64,000 nt of DNA. Origin: Pedobacter sp. AK013. Lineage in GTDB: Bacteria > Bacteroidota > Bacteroidia > Sphingobacteriales > Sphingobacteriaceae. Both the position numbers and the translations under genes were made by a program. Below the pieces are notes generated by a model, which had not been told where the DNA came from, made no database searches, and worked only from the letters and a program-made list of their open reading frames with translations. The stretch lies in assembly GCF_014205835.1 (NCBI RefSeq), contig NZ_JACHCQ010000011.1, positions 1 through 64,000 on the forward strand, read 5' to 3'. Positions 7,873 to 15,181 of this stretch are shown here, piece by piece (position 1 is the first letter of the stretch; every line of letters begins with the position of its first letter).

Positions 7873-9426
7873 ATGCAAGAAACTAAAATATTATGGGCCG
7901 ATGATGAAATCGACTTATTAAAACCTCATATATTATTACTAAATGATAAAGGTTATAATGTAACCACATTTACCAATGGAAACGATGCGCTGGAAGCATT
8001 TGGGAAAGCTCATTTTGATCTGGTTTTTTTGGACGAAAATATGCCCGGTATGAGTGGGATCGAAACCCTATCGGCCATTAAAAATCTTAATCCAGATGTT
8101 CCCGTTGTGCTGATTACGAAAAGTGAAGAAGAAAATTTGATGGAGGATGCGATTGGCAGCAAGATTGACGATTACCTGATTAAACCGGTAAACCCGAAAC
8201 AGGTTTTGTTAACTATTAAAAAACTGATTGATAACAAACGCCTGGTAAGCGAGAAAACTTCTATGGCTTATCAACAGGATTTCCGCCGTTTAGGAATGAC
8301 CTTAGGAGATAGGCTGAATTATGAAGAGTGGGTTGAGGTTTATAAGAAGATTGTTTTTTGGGAGCTTGAGCTAGAAAAATTAGATGATCCGCAGATGCAT
8401 GAAATTTTAACCATGCAAAAACAAGAAGCCAATGCGCAGTTTTCTAAATTTGTTGAAGAACATTATTTAGGGTGGATTAAAGAAAAAGATAAAGCCCCGT
8501 TGCTTTCTAACGAACTGTTAAAGAAAAAGGCTTTCCCACATATTAACGAGACAACACCTGTCTTTTTTATCCTCATTGATAATTTAAGGTACGATCAGTG
8601 GAAAATCATCAATCCTTTAATTTCTGAATATTTCAGGATTGACGAGGAGGATATGTACACCAGTATTTTACCCACGGCCACACAATATGCCCGTAACGCC
8701 ATTTTTTCAGGAATGATGCCTTTGGATATGGAGAAACGTTTCCCTCAGCTTTGGCAGAACGATGATGACGAAGGTGGGAAAAATATGCACGAAGAGGCTT
8801 TTTTAGCCGATAATATTAAACGCAACATCAGGAAAGATTGTAAGTTTAGTTATAACAAAATCTTAACTTTCGAACAGGGAAAGGATTTGGTAGACCAGAC
8901 GAATAATTTGTTACAAAACGATTTCAATGCGATTGTATTCAATTTTGTTGATATGTTAAGTCATGCCCGAACGGATATGCAGATGATCCGCGAGCTGGCT
9001 AATGATGACGCTGCTTACCGCTCCCTAACTTTATCTTGGTTTGAGCATTCACCACTTTGGGACTTACTGAAAAAAATCTCTCAGAAAAAGGTAAAAGTAA
9101 TCATTACCACCGATCACGGAACCATCCGTGTTAAAAAACCGGTTAAGGTAATCGGCGATAGAAGTACAAATACCAATTTAAGATACAAACAAGGTAGAAA
9201 CCTCAATTTTAACGTAAAGGATGTGTTTTTGATTAAAAACCCTCACGATGCTTTGTTGCCTAAAATCAACATCAGTAGCAGTTATATCTTTGCAAGAGAG
9301 GATAGCTATTTCGTTTATCCGAATAATTACAATCAGTTTGTGAACTATTACAACGAAACCTTCCAGCATGGAGGTATTTCACTCGAGGAAATGATTATTC
9401 CGGTGGTGACGTATTCGCCAAGATAG
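7873..9426 (+). CDS. porX: PorX-type response regulator with alkaline phosphatase/PglZ domain
   Basis: A 517-residue protein. The receiver spans residues 1-125 with acidic pair Asp10-Asp11, phosphoacceptor Asp54 in FLDENMP and Lys in the LIKPV loop. A helical linker leads to a PglZ/alkaline-phosphatase-superfamily domain, residues about 205-510, with metal-site motifs LIDNLRYDQ and Asp414-His415 in TTDHG. In Porphyromonas, PorX works with the sensor PorY to control type IX secretion genes. Its phosphodiesterase-like fold indicates it also acts as a nucleotide hydrolase. There is no DNA-binding domain. It is divergent from the HD phosphohydrolase, and no PorY or structural T9SS gene is in the window. 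Confidence 0.94.
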   Translation: MQETKILWADDEIDLLKPHILLLNDKGYNVTTFTNGNDALEAFGKAHFDLVFLDENMPGMSGIETLSAIKNLNPDVPVVLITKSEEENLMEDAIGSKIDDYLIKPVNPKQVLLTIKKLIDNKRLVSEKTSMAYQQDFRRLGMTLGDRLNYEEWVEVYKKIVFWELELEKLDDPQMHEILTMQKQEANAQFSKFVEEHYLGWIKEKDKAPLLSNELLKKKAFPHINETTPVFFILIDNLRYDQWKIINPLISEYFRIDEEDMYTSILPTATQYARNAIFSGMMPLDMEKRFPQLWQNDDDEGGKNMHEEAFLADNIKRNIRKDCKFSYNKILTFEQGKDLVDQTNNLLQNDFNAIVFNFVDMLSHARTDMQMIRELANDDAAYRSLTLSWFEHSPLWDLLKKISQKKVKVIITTDHGTIRVKKPVKVIGDRSTNTNLRYKQGRNLNFNVKDVFLIKNPHDALLPKINISSSYIFAREDSYFVYPNNYNQFVNYYNETFQHGGISLEEMIIPVVTYSPR

Positions 9427-9440
9427 AATATAAATAAATT

Positions 9441-9525
9441 CGTCATTTCAACTGGAGCACAGCGGAATGGAGAAATCTTTGGCAAGGTCATTTCGGGAAA
9501 GATTTCTCCAATGCGGTCGAAACGA
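9441..9525. repeat. Intergenic palindromic repeat
   Basis: The left arm CGTCATTTCAACTGGAGCAC...GGAATGGAGAAATCTTT and the right arm AAAGATTTCTCC...GCGGTCGAAACGA are imperfect reverse complements around a short centre. A left-arm-like half copy occurs at 12293-12330. No coding potential. Confidence 0.65.
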
Positions 9526-9535
9526 TGTATAAAAG

Positions 9536-9577
9536 GCAAAAGCAATGCAATTATGTATTACTTTTGCTTTTATTTTA
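9536..9577 (+). terminator. Terminator-like hairpin before tsaE
   Basis: GCAAAAG and CTTTTGC pair, extended by CAAT with ATTA, followed by TTTTATTTTATT. It would end porX transcription, yet it reaches to within five bases of the tsaE start. It overlaps a TAnnTTTG promoter box, so the stem and the promoter share bases. Confidence 0.5.
9559..9566 (+). promoter_or_regulatory. Candidate -7 box of tsaE
   Basis: TACTTTTG fits TAnnTTTG and ends 15 bases before the tsaE ATG. No TTTG is found at the -33 distance. The box lies inside the right arm of the terminator-like hairpin. Confidence 0.4.
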
Positions 9578-9581
9578 TTAA

Positions 9582-9998
9582 ATGGATATCGAAGTTAATA
9601 GTTTAGCAGATTTACCTGCTGTTGCACAGCAGCTTTCAGATTTTGCCGGTGACCAAAAGGTCTTCATTTTTGAAGGCGATATGGGAGCTGGAAAAACAAC
9701 CTTCATTAAAAATTTCTGTAAACACTTGGGTGTTGATGATGTAGTTTCGAGCCCGACCTATTCTATCGTTAATGAATACGAAAGCCCTAAAGGTCCGGTG
9801 TTCCATTTCGATTTTTATAGAATAAAAGATATTCATGAAGCTTATGACTTGGGTTATGAAGAGTATTTTTATGGTGGTGGTGTTTGTTTAATAGAATGGC
9901 CGGAGCGGGTGGAAGAATTGTTACCCGAAAAACTTATTAAAATTGAGATTAATGTGTTGGATGAAAACCGCAGATTATTCAGGCTTTCGAAGGTATAA
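9582..9998 (+). CDS. tsaE: tRNA t6A biosynthesis ATPase TsaE
   Basis: A 138-residue P-loop protein of the TsaE (YjeE) family, the ATPase that drives turnover of the TsaBD complex in N6-threonylcarbamoyladenosine synthesis at position 37 of ANN-decoding tRNAs. Walker A EGDMGAGKTT is at residues 31-40; SSPTYSIVNEY (switch region), HFDFYRI and IEWPERVEELLP follow in the family order. Predicted cytoplasmic. It precedes the alanine dehydrogenase-like gene by 74 bases on the same strand. TsaB, TsaC and TsaD are not in the window. Confidence 0.95.
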   Translation: MDIEVNSLADLPAVAQQLSDFAGDQKVFIFEGDMGAGKTTFIKNFCKHLGVDDVVSSPTYSIVNEYESPKGPVFHFDFYRIKDIHEAYDLGYEEYFYGGGVCLIEWPERVEELLPEKLIKIEINVLDENRRLFRLSKV

Positions 9999-10072
9999 CA
10001 TTTAGTTATCAATAAATTAACAGATTTTCCGTACCTTGAACAACCTAAAACTATCAAAATTTTAAATTTAAC

Positions 10073-11299
10073 ATGGCTACAGGATTACGCGAAGGAATGG
10101 CCGATATAGCTCGTCAGGGTTTACTACAAACGCAAGAGGCAAAGCTGGAAACCAGAAATAAAAAAAACAGTCTATATATAGGAATACCCAAGGAAATTTC
10201 TTTTCAGGAAAATAGAATTGCATTAACCCCTTTATCTGTAGCGTTGTTGATAAACAACGGGCACCGTGTTGTTTTAGAAAGTGGGGCCGGCACTGGAGCT
10301 AATTTTTCTGATACGGAGTATGCCGAGCAGGGCGCTAAAATTGCCTATAACAAAAAAGAAGTTTTTGATGCAGATATCCTGGTGAAAATTGCGCCGCCCA
10401 CGCTGGAAGAGATTGAGATGATGCATAAGGGGCAAACACTTATTTCTTCGCTACAAACGGGAACTTTAAAGCAAGATTACCTGAAGGCATTAATGCACAA
10501 AAAGATTAATGCATTATGTTTTGAGAATCTTCGCGATGAGGGTAATGTGTTGAGCGTGGTACGTGCTATGAGCGAGATAGTAGGGTCGACCTCCATTTTA
10601 ATTGCTGCAGAATATTTGAGCAATGTAACAGGAGGTAAGGGATTAATGCTAGGAGGCTTTACTGGTGTTCCCCCAACAGAAATCGTTATTTTGGGCGCTG
10701 GAACGGTGGGCGAATATGCCGCCAGAACGGCCTTGGCATTAGGTGCCGAAGTAAAAGTTTTCGATAGTTCCATTTACCGCTTACGCCGCTTGCAGAATAA
10801 TTTGGGTAGCAGGGTATTTACTTCGGTAATGCAACCTATTGTTTTGAACAAAGCTATTGTAACCTGCGACGTGGTAATAGGTGCCATAAGAGCTTCGCAC
10901 GGCCGTAGCCCGTGTGTAGTAATGGAAGAAACCGTTGCCCGAATGAAACCACACTCGGTGGTAATCGATGTGAGTATTGATCAGGGAGGTTGTTTTGAAA
11001 CTTCAGAAGTGACCAACCATACCAATCCCGTATTCAGAAAATACGATGTAATCCACTATTGTGTGCCTAATATTGCCTCGCGTGTGCCAAGAACGGCATC
11101 ATACGCATTGACGAACATTTTTGCACCTATTTTGTTAGATATTGGTGAATTTGGTGGCCTAATGAATATGGTTTGGAATAATCCAGGTATACGCGAAGCG
11201 CTATATATTTATCAAGGTAATTGTACCAATAAAGATTTGGCCGATATGTTTAATCTACCATTTAAAGATCTTGAGTTATTAGTGGTTTCGAATCAATAA
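10073..11299 (+). CDS. Alanine dehydrogenase/PNT-family protein
   Basis: A 408-residue member of the alanine dehydrogenase / transhydrogenase alpha-subunit family. A 33-residue N-terminal extension precedes the conserved start YIGIPKEISFQENRIALTP. The NAD-binding loop GAGTVGEY lies at residues 208-215 and the late motif VIDVSIDQGGCFE is intact. In alanine dehydrogenases a catalytic histidine sits in a YLHLA segment; the matching segment here is SSLQTG, with Gln at that place, and KVKEP is altered to KIAPP. The reaction may therefore differ from alanine deamination; Bacteroidetes genomes usually label this group alanine dehydrogenase. It probably shares a transcript with tsaE. Confidence 0.85.
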   Translation: MATGLREGMADIARQGLLQTQEAKLETRNKKNSLYIGIPKEISFQENRIALTPLSVALLINNGHRVVLESGAGTGANFSDTEYAEQGAKIAYNKKEVFDADILVKIAPPTLEEIEMMHKGQTLISSLQTGTLKQDYLKALMHKKINALCFENLRDEGNVLSVVRAMSEIVGSTSILIAAEYLSNVTGGKGLMLGGFTGVPPTEIVILGAGTVGEYAARTALALGAEVKVFDSSIYRLRRLQNNLGSRVFTSVMQPIVLNKAIVTCDVVIGAIRASHGRSPCVVMEETVARMKPHSVVIDVSIDQGGCFETSEVTNHTNPVFRKYDVIHYCVPNIASRVPRTASYALTNIFAPILLDIGEFGGLMNMVWNNPGIREALYIYQGNCTNKDLADMFNLPFKDLELLVVSNQ

Positions 11300-11310
11300 T
11301 TACATTTTCG

Positions 11311-11396
11311 TCATTGAGAGGCACGAAGCAATTCTAAAGCTTTGGTCTGTAGCGATCGTTTTAAGATTGCCTCGTTATTCCTCCTCACAATGACGG
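11311..11396. repeat. REP-like intergenic palindrome, second copy
   Basis: TCATTGAGAGGCACGAAGCA at the left and AAGATTGCCTCG...CTCACAATGACGG at the right form an imperfect inverted repeat related to that at 96-183. It fills most of the gap between the alanine dehydrogenase-like gene and the dipeptidase gene. Confidence 0.65.
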
Positions 11397-11417
11397 CCAA
11401 CTTAAGCCAATTCTGTT

Positions 11418-12101
11418 ATGAAAGTAAGTTGCCTTATATTTTTTGTATTATTTTCTTTATTTGCTATTGCCCAAAGCACACCAATACCTAAAAAGAAGCT
11501 GGTAGTGGTGAGTTCTTATAATCAATATCTGACATCTATAAAAACGAATTCGGATAATGAATTGATTGAAATTAAAAAAGCCATTCCCAATATCAAATTA
11601 GATATCCGCTACGCTACCAATAATAATTTTATGCAACAGGTGATGTATAAACAGGCAAGAGCTTTTGCCAGAAAGCCAGTAGTAGAATCGTTAAAAAAAA
11701 TCCAAAAGGAATTAAATAAAAAAGGCTATGGTTTAAAAATATTCGATGGTTATCGGCCTTATGCTGTTACTGTTGAGTTTTATAAAAAGGCCAGTGATAA
11801 AAATTTTGTAGCTAACCCATCGAAAGGATCTAAGCATAATAGGGGCTGTGCGGTAGATTTAACCCTGATTGATCTGAAAACGGGCAAAGAAATAACAATG
11901 CCAACTCCTTACGATAGTTTTTTGGCTGCTGCCGCGGCGAAATACAAAAATGTATCGCCAGAGGCAAAAAAAAACCGCGATTTTCTGATTGCTATAATGG
12001 GCAAGTATCAGATGAATGTGCTAGAAAATGAATGGTGGCACTACGATTTCTCTGGTTGGAAAAAGTTCGACTTAATGGATATTCCCTTCGAGAAGCTTTA
12101 G
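11418..12101 (+). CDS. Secreted D-alanyl-D-alanine dipeptidase (VanX/DdpX type, M15D)
   Basis: A 227-residue exported zinc peptidase. Residues 1-19 are a signal peptide ending in AIAQS. The zinc motif SKHNRGCAVDL (SxHxxGxAxD) and the downstream ENEWWHYDF (ExxWH) contain the His-Asp-His ligands and the catalytic glutamate of the VanX family, which splits D-Ala-D-Ala. A periplasmic location suggests recycling of cell-wall dipeptide rather than vancomycin resistance. There are no vanH or vanA neighbours. It is preceded by a REP-like palindrome and followed by a repeat-rich 442-base gap. Confidence 0.92.
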   Translation: MKVSCLIFFVLFSLFAIAQSTPIPKKKLVVVSSYNQYLTSIKTNSDNELIEIKKAIPNIKLDIRYATNNNFMQQVMYKQARAFARKPVVESLKKIQKELNKKGYGLKIFDGYRPYAVTVEFYKKASDKNFVANPSKGSKHNRGCAVDLTLIDLKTGKEITMPTPYDSFLAAAAAKYKNVSPEAKKNRDFLIAIMGKYQMNVLENEWWHYDFSGWKKFDLMDIPFEKL

Positions 12102-12292
12102 TGGTTAATTGGTTCATTAGCCAGTAGTTCATTAGTTTGGATACCAAGTTATAATCTTTAGGATGAGCGTCATCCTGAACTTTTTCAGGACCTGATTCTA
12201 CATTCTTAAAACCTTAATTTTCTTAACTTCTCAATGGTAAATTTATTCAATAGTCATAGTTCAATAGGCGAGAGTATACCAAATTAGTTTAG

Positions 12293-12330
12293 TCGTTTCG
12301 AATGGAACGCAATGGAATGGAGAAATCTAA
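12293..12330. repeat. Half copy of palindromic repeat
   Basis: TCGTTTCGAATGGAACGC followed by GGAATGGAGAAATCT matches one arm of the repeat at 9441-9525 without its partner arm. Confidence 0.45.
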
Positions 12331-12336
12331 CCTTTT

Positions 12337-12418
12337 CCGTGGTGTAAGATGTTGCCATCTTACACTAATTATTGGTATTTAGTTAACGAGTGTCAGGTGG
12401 TAACACCGGACACCACTA
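12337..12418. repeat. Double-hairpin repeat unit, copy 1
   Basis: Two hairpins in series. The first is GTGTAAGATG-TTGC-CATCTTACAC, a perfect 10-bp stem. The second is GTGTCAGGTG-GTAA-CACCGGACAC, with one mismatch. They are joined by TAATTATTGGTATTTAGT. The unit recurs at 12459-12541. It lies between two convergent genes within a 442-base gap (12102-12543) that holds no gene. Confidence 0.85.
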
Positions 12419-12458
12419 GAATTAACCTAACGTCGACTATTTTTATTATACTATCTAT

Positions 12459-12541
12459 CCGTGGTATAAGATGCTGTCATCTTACACTAATTATTGGTAT
12501 TTAGTGTAACAAGTGTCAGGTGGTAACACCAGACACCACTA
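12459..12541. repeat. Double-hairpin repeat unit, copy 2
   Basis: Near-identical to 12337-12418: GTATAAGATG-CTGT-CATCTTACAC, the same joining TAATTATTGGTATTTAGT, then GTGTCAGGTG-GTAA-CACCAGACAC. Start-to-start distance is 122 bases. The unit ends two bases before the stop codon of the histidine phosphatase gene. Confidence 0.85.
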
Positions 12542-12543
12542 AA

Positions 12544-13044
12544 CTACAAATGATGCGGCCTCCCGTATTGTTCCATTTTTACCCTGGCCTTATCTGCCTT
12601 TACTGATAGCTCAAAAATATAATCGTAATCATCATCAGTTAATTCATCTTTAGGCTTTTTGCCTCCAAGGGCTTCAATAATCTGCAACACGGTATTAGAA
12701 TGGCCCGCTACAATAACGGTTTTGCCAACATAATTGGTTTTAATACTATCTACAAGTGATTTGATGTCTTTATAATCAATCACCTTCGGAATCACCAATG
12801 AATCTAATGTTTGATGCGTTCTTTTTGTTGGTGTGGCAAAAGCAACATCAAATTTTATCTTTTTTAGGTAGGTTGCTAAATCTCCTGCACGGATTCTTCC
12901 TTCATCAGAGAGGTTGGGGTTGGTATCCTGTGGGTTCGATTTATCTTTCTCTGCATGTCTAACAATCCAAACATTAGTGGTTTGTGCAGAAACCATATTG
13001 GCAAAGAGCAGCGTTAACAAAAGTAATACGAACAGTTTTTTCAT
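12544..13044 (-). CDS. Exported histidine phosphatase (phosphoglycerate mutase-like)
   Basis: A 166-residue protein with a signal peptide (residues 1-20, ending NMVSAQT). The phosphohistidine motif is VRHAEKDKS (RHA in place of the usual RHG), with LSDEGRIRAGDLATYL, TPTKRTHQT and the second histidine in VAGHSNTV. This matches the small SixA-like branch of the histidine phosphatase superfamily; an exported member probably acts on a small phosphoester. It lies 34 bases after the PLP-enzyme gene on the same strand and may be the last gene of that group. Confidence 0.88.
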   Translation of the reverse strand: MKKLFVLLLLTLLFANMVSAQTTNVWIVRHAEKDKSNPQDTNPNLSDEGRIRAGDLATYLKKIKFDVAFATPTKRTHQTLDSLVIPKVIDYKDIKSLVDSIKTNYVGKTVIVAGHSNTVLQIIEALGGKKPKDELTDDDYDYIFELSVKADKARVKMEQYGRPHHL

Positions 13045-13078
13045 GTTATAAATATTCGAAAATTAATTGGATAAAAGG

Positions 13079-14125
13079 TTAAAAATTTATAGCAGCGATT
13101 AGCTTTTCAATATCATCTTTTTCATGCCAGGCAGAAAGCACTATACGGTTTAAGGTTTCGCCGGTAGGATCTGGATAAGGGAAAGACGAAATCAGGATCT
13201 GCTTTTGTAAAAGATGCTGTGAGAAATTTACATCACCCAGCAGATAAACAGGAAAATCCCATTCATGTTTCCAGGTAAGATCTAATGCTGTTTCAAACAG
13301 CAGCATGTTGTTTTTAAGTTTGTTTAAAGCCTTTCGATATATTTCTTCGGCATGGATAAATGCATAGAGCGCGGCTGGACTAGATGGAGAGGCACCAATA
13401 AAAGTGTTTGTACTCTTAAGTTTATCCGTTATTTTATTGGAGGCCAAAACAATACCTGCATCTACACCCAAAGCTTTCGCCATAGAGGCAACAACTACAT
13501 TTTCGATGTTCTCTTGTTTGGGGAGATTTACAATGGCCCCTATACCATTGTTGTTTACACCTATTCCATGAGAATCGTCAACAATCAGAATTATATTTTT
13601 ATCCCTGCTGATTTTTTTTACAAAATCGAAATTATAAATTTCGGGTATAAGATTGTTCATAGAATTGCTAATCAAAACCCAGGTCTTTTCATCAGATCTG
13701 TTTATCCTTTCAATCGTTTCCAGTTCCCATGCTTTAAACGATATGAAGTTTCTGGTTTGATTTTCTGCTAACCACAAGGATGGGTGTGCTGCGGGGGCAT
13801 AAATTACCTGTCCTAGTTTCGACAAAGCATTAACAGTAAGCTGCGCAGCTAAATAACCACTTGAAGTAATTAGGGCCGCTTCTGCTCCATACCGAGCCGC
13901 AGCTACTTTTTCGGCATCGTCGTAAATACCTAATTGAATATTATTGGTGCGACTTGTTCCGTTGTTTAAACCGAATTTTTTAATCCCTTCAATATATAAA
14001 TCAATAAAATCCTGGTTTTGAGGAATGCCCAAATAAGCTGTTCCGCCAAAATATAAATAGGTACTTCCCCCAATATTTATTTTGTTAGAAAAGGGTTGAC
14101 CAATCGATTTAAAGTTAAGCTTCAT
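13079..14125 (-). CDS. PLP-dependent enzyme of the alpha-oxoamine synthase type
   Basis: A fold-type I PLP enzyme, 348 residues from the chosen start MKLNFKSIGQ. A longer frame from 14227 runs 101 bases into the chitinase gene and adds no conserved sequence, so I reject it. Family marks are YLYFGGTAYLGI at the N-terminus, the NNGTSRTNN glycine segment, VDDSHGIGV (cofactor-binding Asp and His) and SMAKALGVDAG with the probable Schiff-base lysine. This resembles 8-amino-7-oxononanoate synthase and 2-amino-3-ketobutyrate ligase, but it is shorter than both and no biotin genes are nearby. It starts one base after the chitinase stop, implying coupled translation. Confidence 0.85.
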   Translation of the reverse strand: MKLNFKSIGQPFSNKINIGGSTYLYFGGTAYLGIPQNQDFIDLYIEGIKKFGLNNGTSRTNNIQLGIYDDAEKVAAARYGAEAALITSSGYLAAQLTVNALSKLGQVIYAPAAHPSLWLAENQTRNFISFKAWELETIERINRSDEKTWVLISNSMNNLIPEIYNFDFVKKISRDKNIILIVDDSHGIGVNNNGIGAIVNLPKQENIENVVVASMAKALGVDAGIVLASNKITDKLKSTNTFIGASPSSPAALYAFIHAEEIYRKALNKLKNNMLLFETALDLTWKHEWDFPVYLLGDVNFSQHLLQKQILISSFPYPDPTGETLNRIVLSAWHEKDDIEKLIAAINF

Positions 14126-14126
14126 A

Positions 14127-15152
14127 TTAATTATAGTTTCTGCCAAGCTCATCATTTGCAGCACGGATAATAGATTTATCGCCATTGTCATCATGGTAAA
14201 ATTCCCAGAACATGATTCCATTTGCAATATCTTTAGCGAGTTTAGCTTTTTTCCTGGTGGTTATCGTTCCATTAAAGTAAAATTGAACACCATCAATTAA
14301 TGCATTATCTAAACTTATATCTGCGCCCGCGGCTACAAAATCGCGATAAGCTTTCGCCGAATTACTGGCATTTTTACCATAAGCCGGGATACCTAAAACG
14401 GCTTTTTCCTTTGGCATACCGCGCGTGCTTAGCCAGTAATTTAAACTGGCAACGGCCATATTGTACGATGCATGTTGAAAAGGCTCATTTTTATCCCAAC
14501 CAATGCCATCATAAACCATAATATTAAAGAAATCTACGGCAGGGAAAACTTCCAATTTTAATCCATCACGAATACTGCCCGCATATACACCCGGGGTTAT
14601 AGCTGCGCTTAAAAATTTATGGTTTTTGTGCAGCGAATCTGAAAGTTCTTTCATTAAAAGGACGTAATTGTCTGCCGATCCATCGCTGGTACTTGGATAC
14701 TCCCAGTCCATATCTACGCCGTCAAGATTATTTGTTTTAACAAAAGCGAGTACGTTTTTTACAAACAGGTTTCTGGCTGTTGCTGATGCTGCCATGGTTA
14801 CAAAAATACTTTTCGTGCCAGATATCGAAATACCTGTTTTTACGCCATTTGCCCTTGCTTTTTGCATTACGGTTGTAAACCGGTCAGGTTGTGCCAATGC
14901 CACTAAACTTCCATCTGTATTGGGGTTTAGAAAGGCATAAAACAGATGCGTAATCATTTTGAACTTCGAGTCTGCAACACCGGCCGGATCCCGGTAACTT
15001 GGAAAATAGCTTATAACTTTAAAACTGTTGTCGGGCACATATGGTGTATTAGGCATAGGAGGTTCAGTTGGAACTGTTATAGGATCGTTTTTCTTACAAG
15101 ATGACATGATGAGCAGGGTAGAAATGCCAATCAATAGGTAGATTTTTTTCAT
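14127..15152 (-). CDS. GH18 chitinase-like lipoprotein
   Basis: A 341-residue lipoprotein: the signal ends LLIMSSC with the lipid-accepting cysteine at residue 19, then a Pro-rich linker. The glycoside hydrolase family 18 barrel carries FKVISYFPSY at strand 1, THLFYAFLN and the catalytic LDGVDMDWEYP (DxxDxDxE, complete). No carbohydrate-binding module is present, so this is a minimal single-domain enzyme, probably anchored on the cell envelope and acting on chitin or other GlcNAc polymers. The gene is followed after one base by the PLP enzyme and lies 29 bases after dacB, so three genes may share one transcript. Confidence 0.93.
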   Translation of the reverse strand: MKKIYLLIGISTLLIMSSCKKNDPITVPTEPPMPNTPYVPDNSFKVISYFPSYRDPAGVADSKFKMITHLFYAFLNPNTDGSLVALAQPDRFTTVMQKARANGVKTGISISGTKSIFVTMAASATARNLFVKNVLAFVKTNNLDGVDMDWEYPSTSDGSADNYVLLMKELSDSLHKNHKFLSAAITPGVYAGSIRDGLKLEVFPAVDFFNIMVYDGIGWDKNEPFQHASYNMAVASLNYWLSTRGMPKEKAVLGIPAYGKNASNSAKAYRDFVAAGADISLDNALIDGVQFYFNGTITTRKKAKLAKDIANGIMFWEFYHDDNGDKSIIRAANDELGRNYN

Positions 15153-15181
15153 AGGTTAGGTGTTTTTTATGCTACATACAT

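Noticed and set aside
11418..12101. Vancomycin resistance gene
   Set aside because: VanX-type motifs are present but there is no vanH, vanA or regulator nearby, and it carries a signal peptide, which fits wall recycling.
12337..12541. Possible CRISPR array
   Set aside because: Only two units 122 bases apart, each with internal hairpins; repeats are not separated by unique spacers of constant length and no cas gene is present.
14126..14227. Longer N-terminus of the PLP enzyme
   Set aside because: The extra 34 codons overlap the chitinase gene and are not family sequence; MKLNFKSIG fits and leaves a one-base gap.
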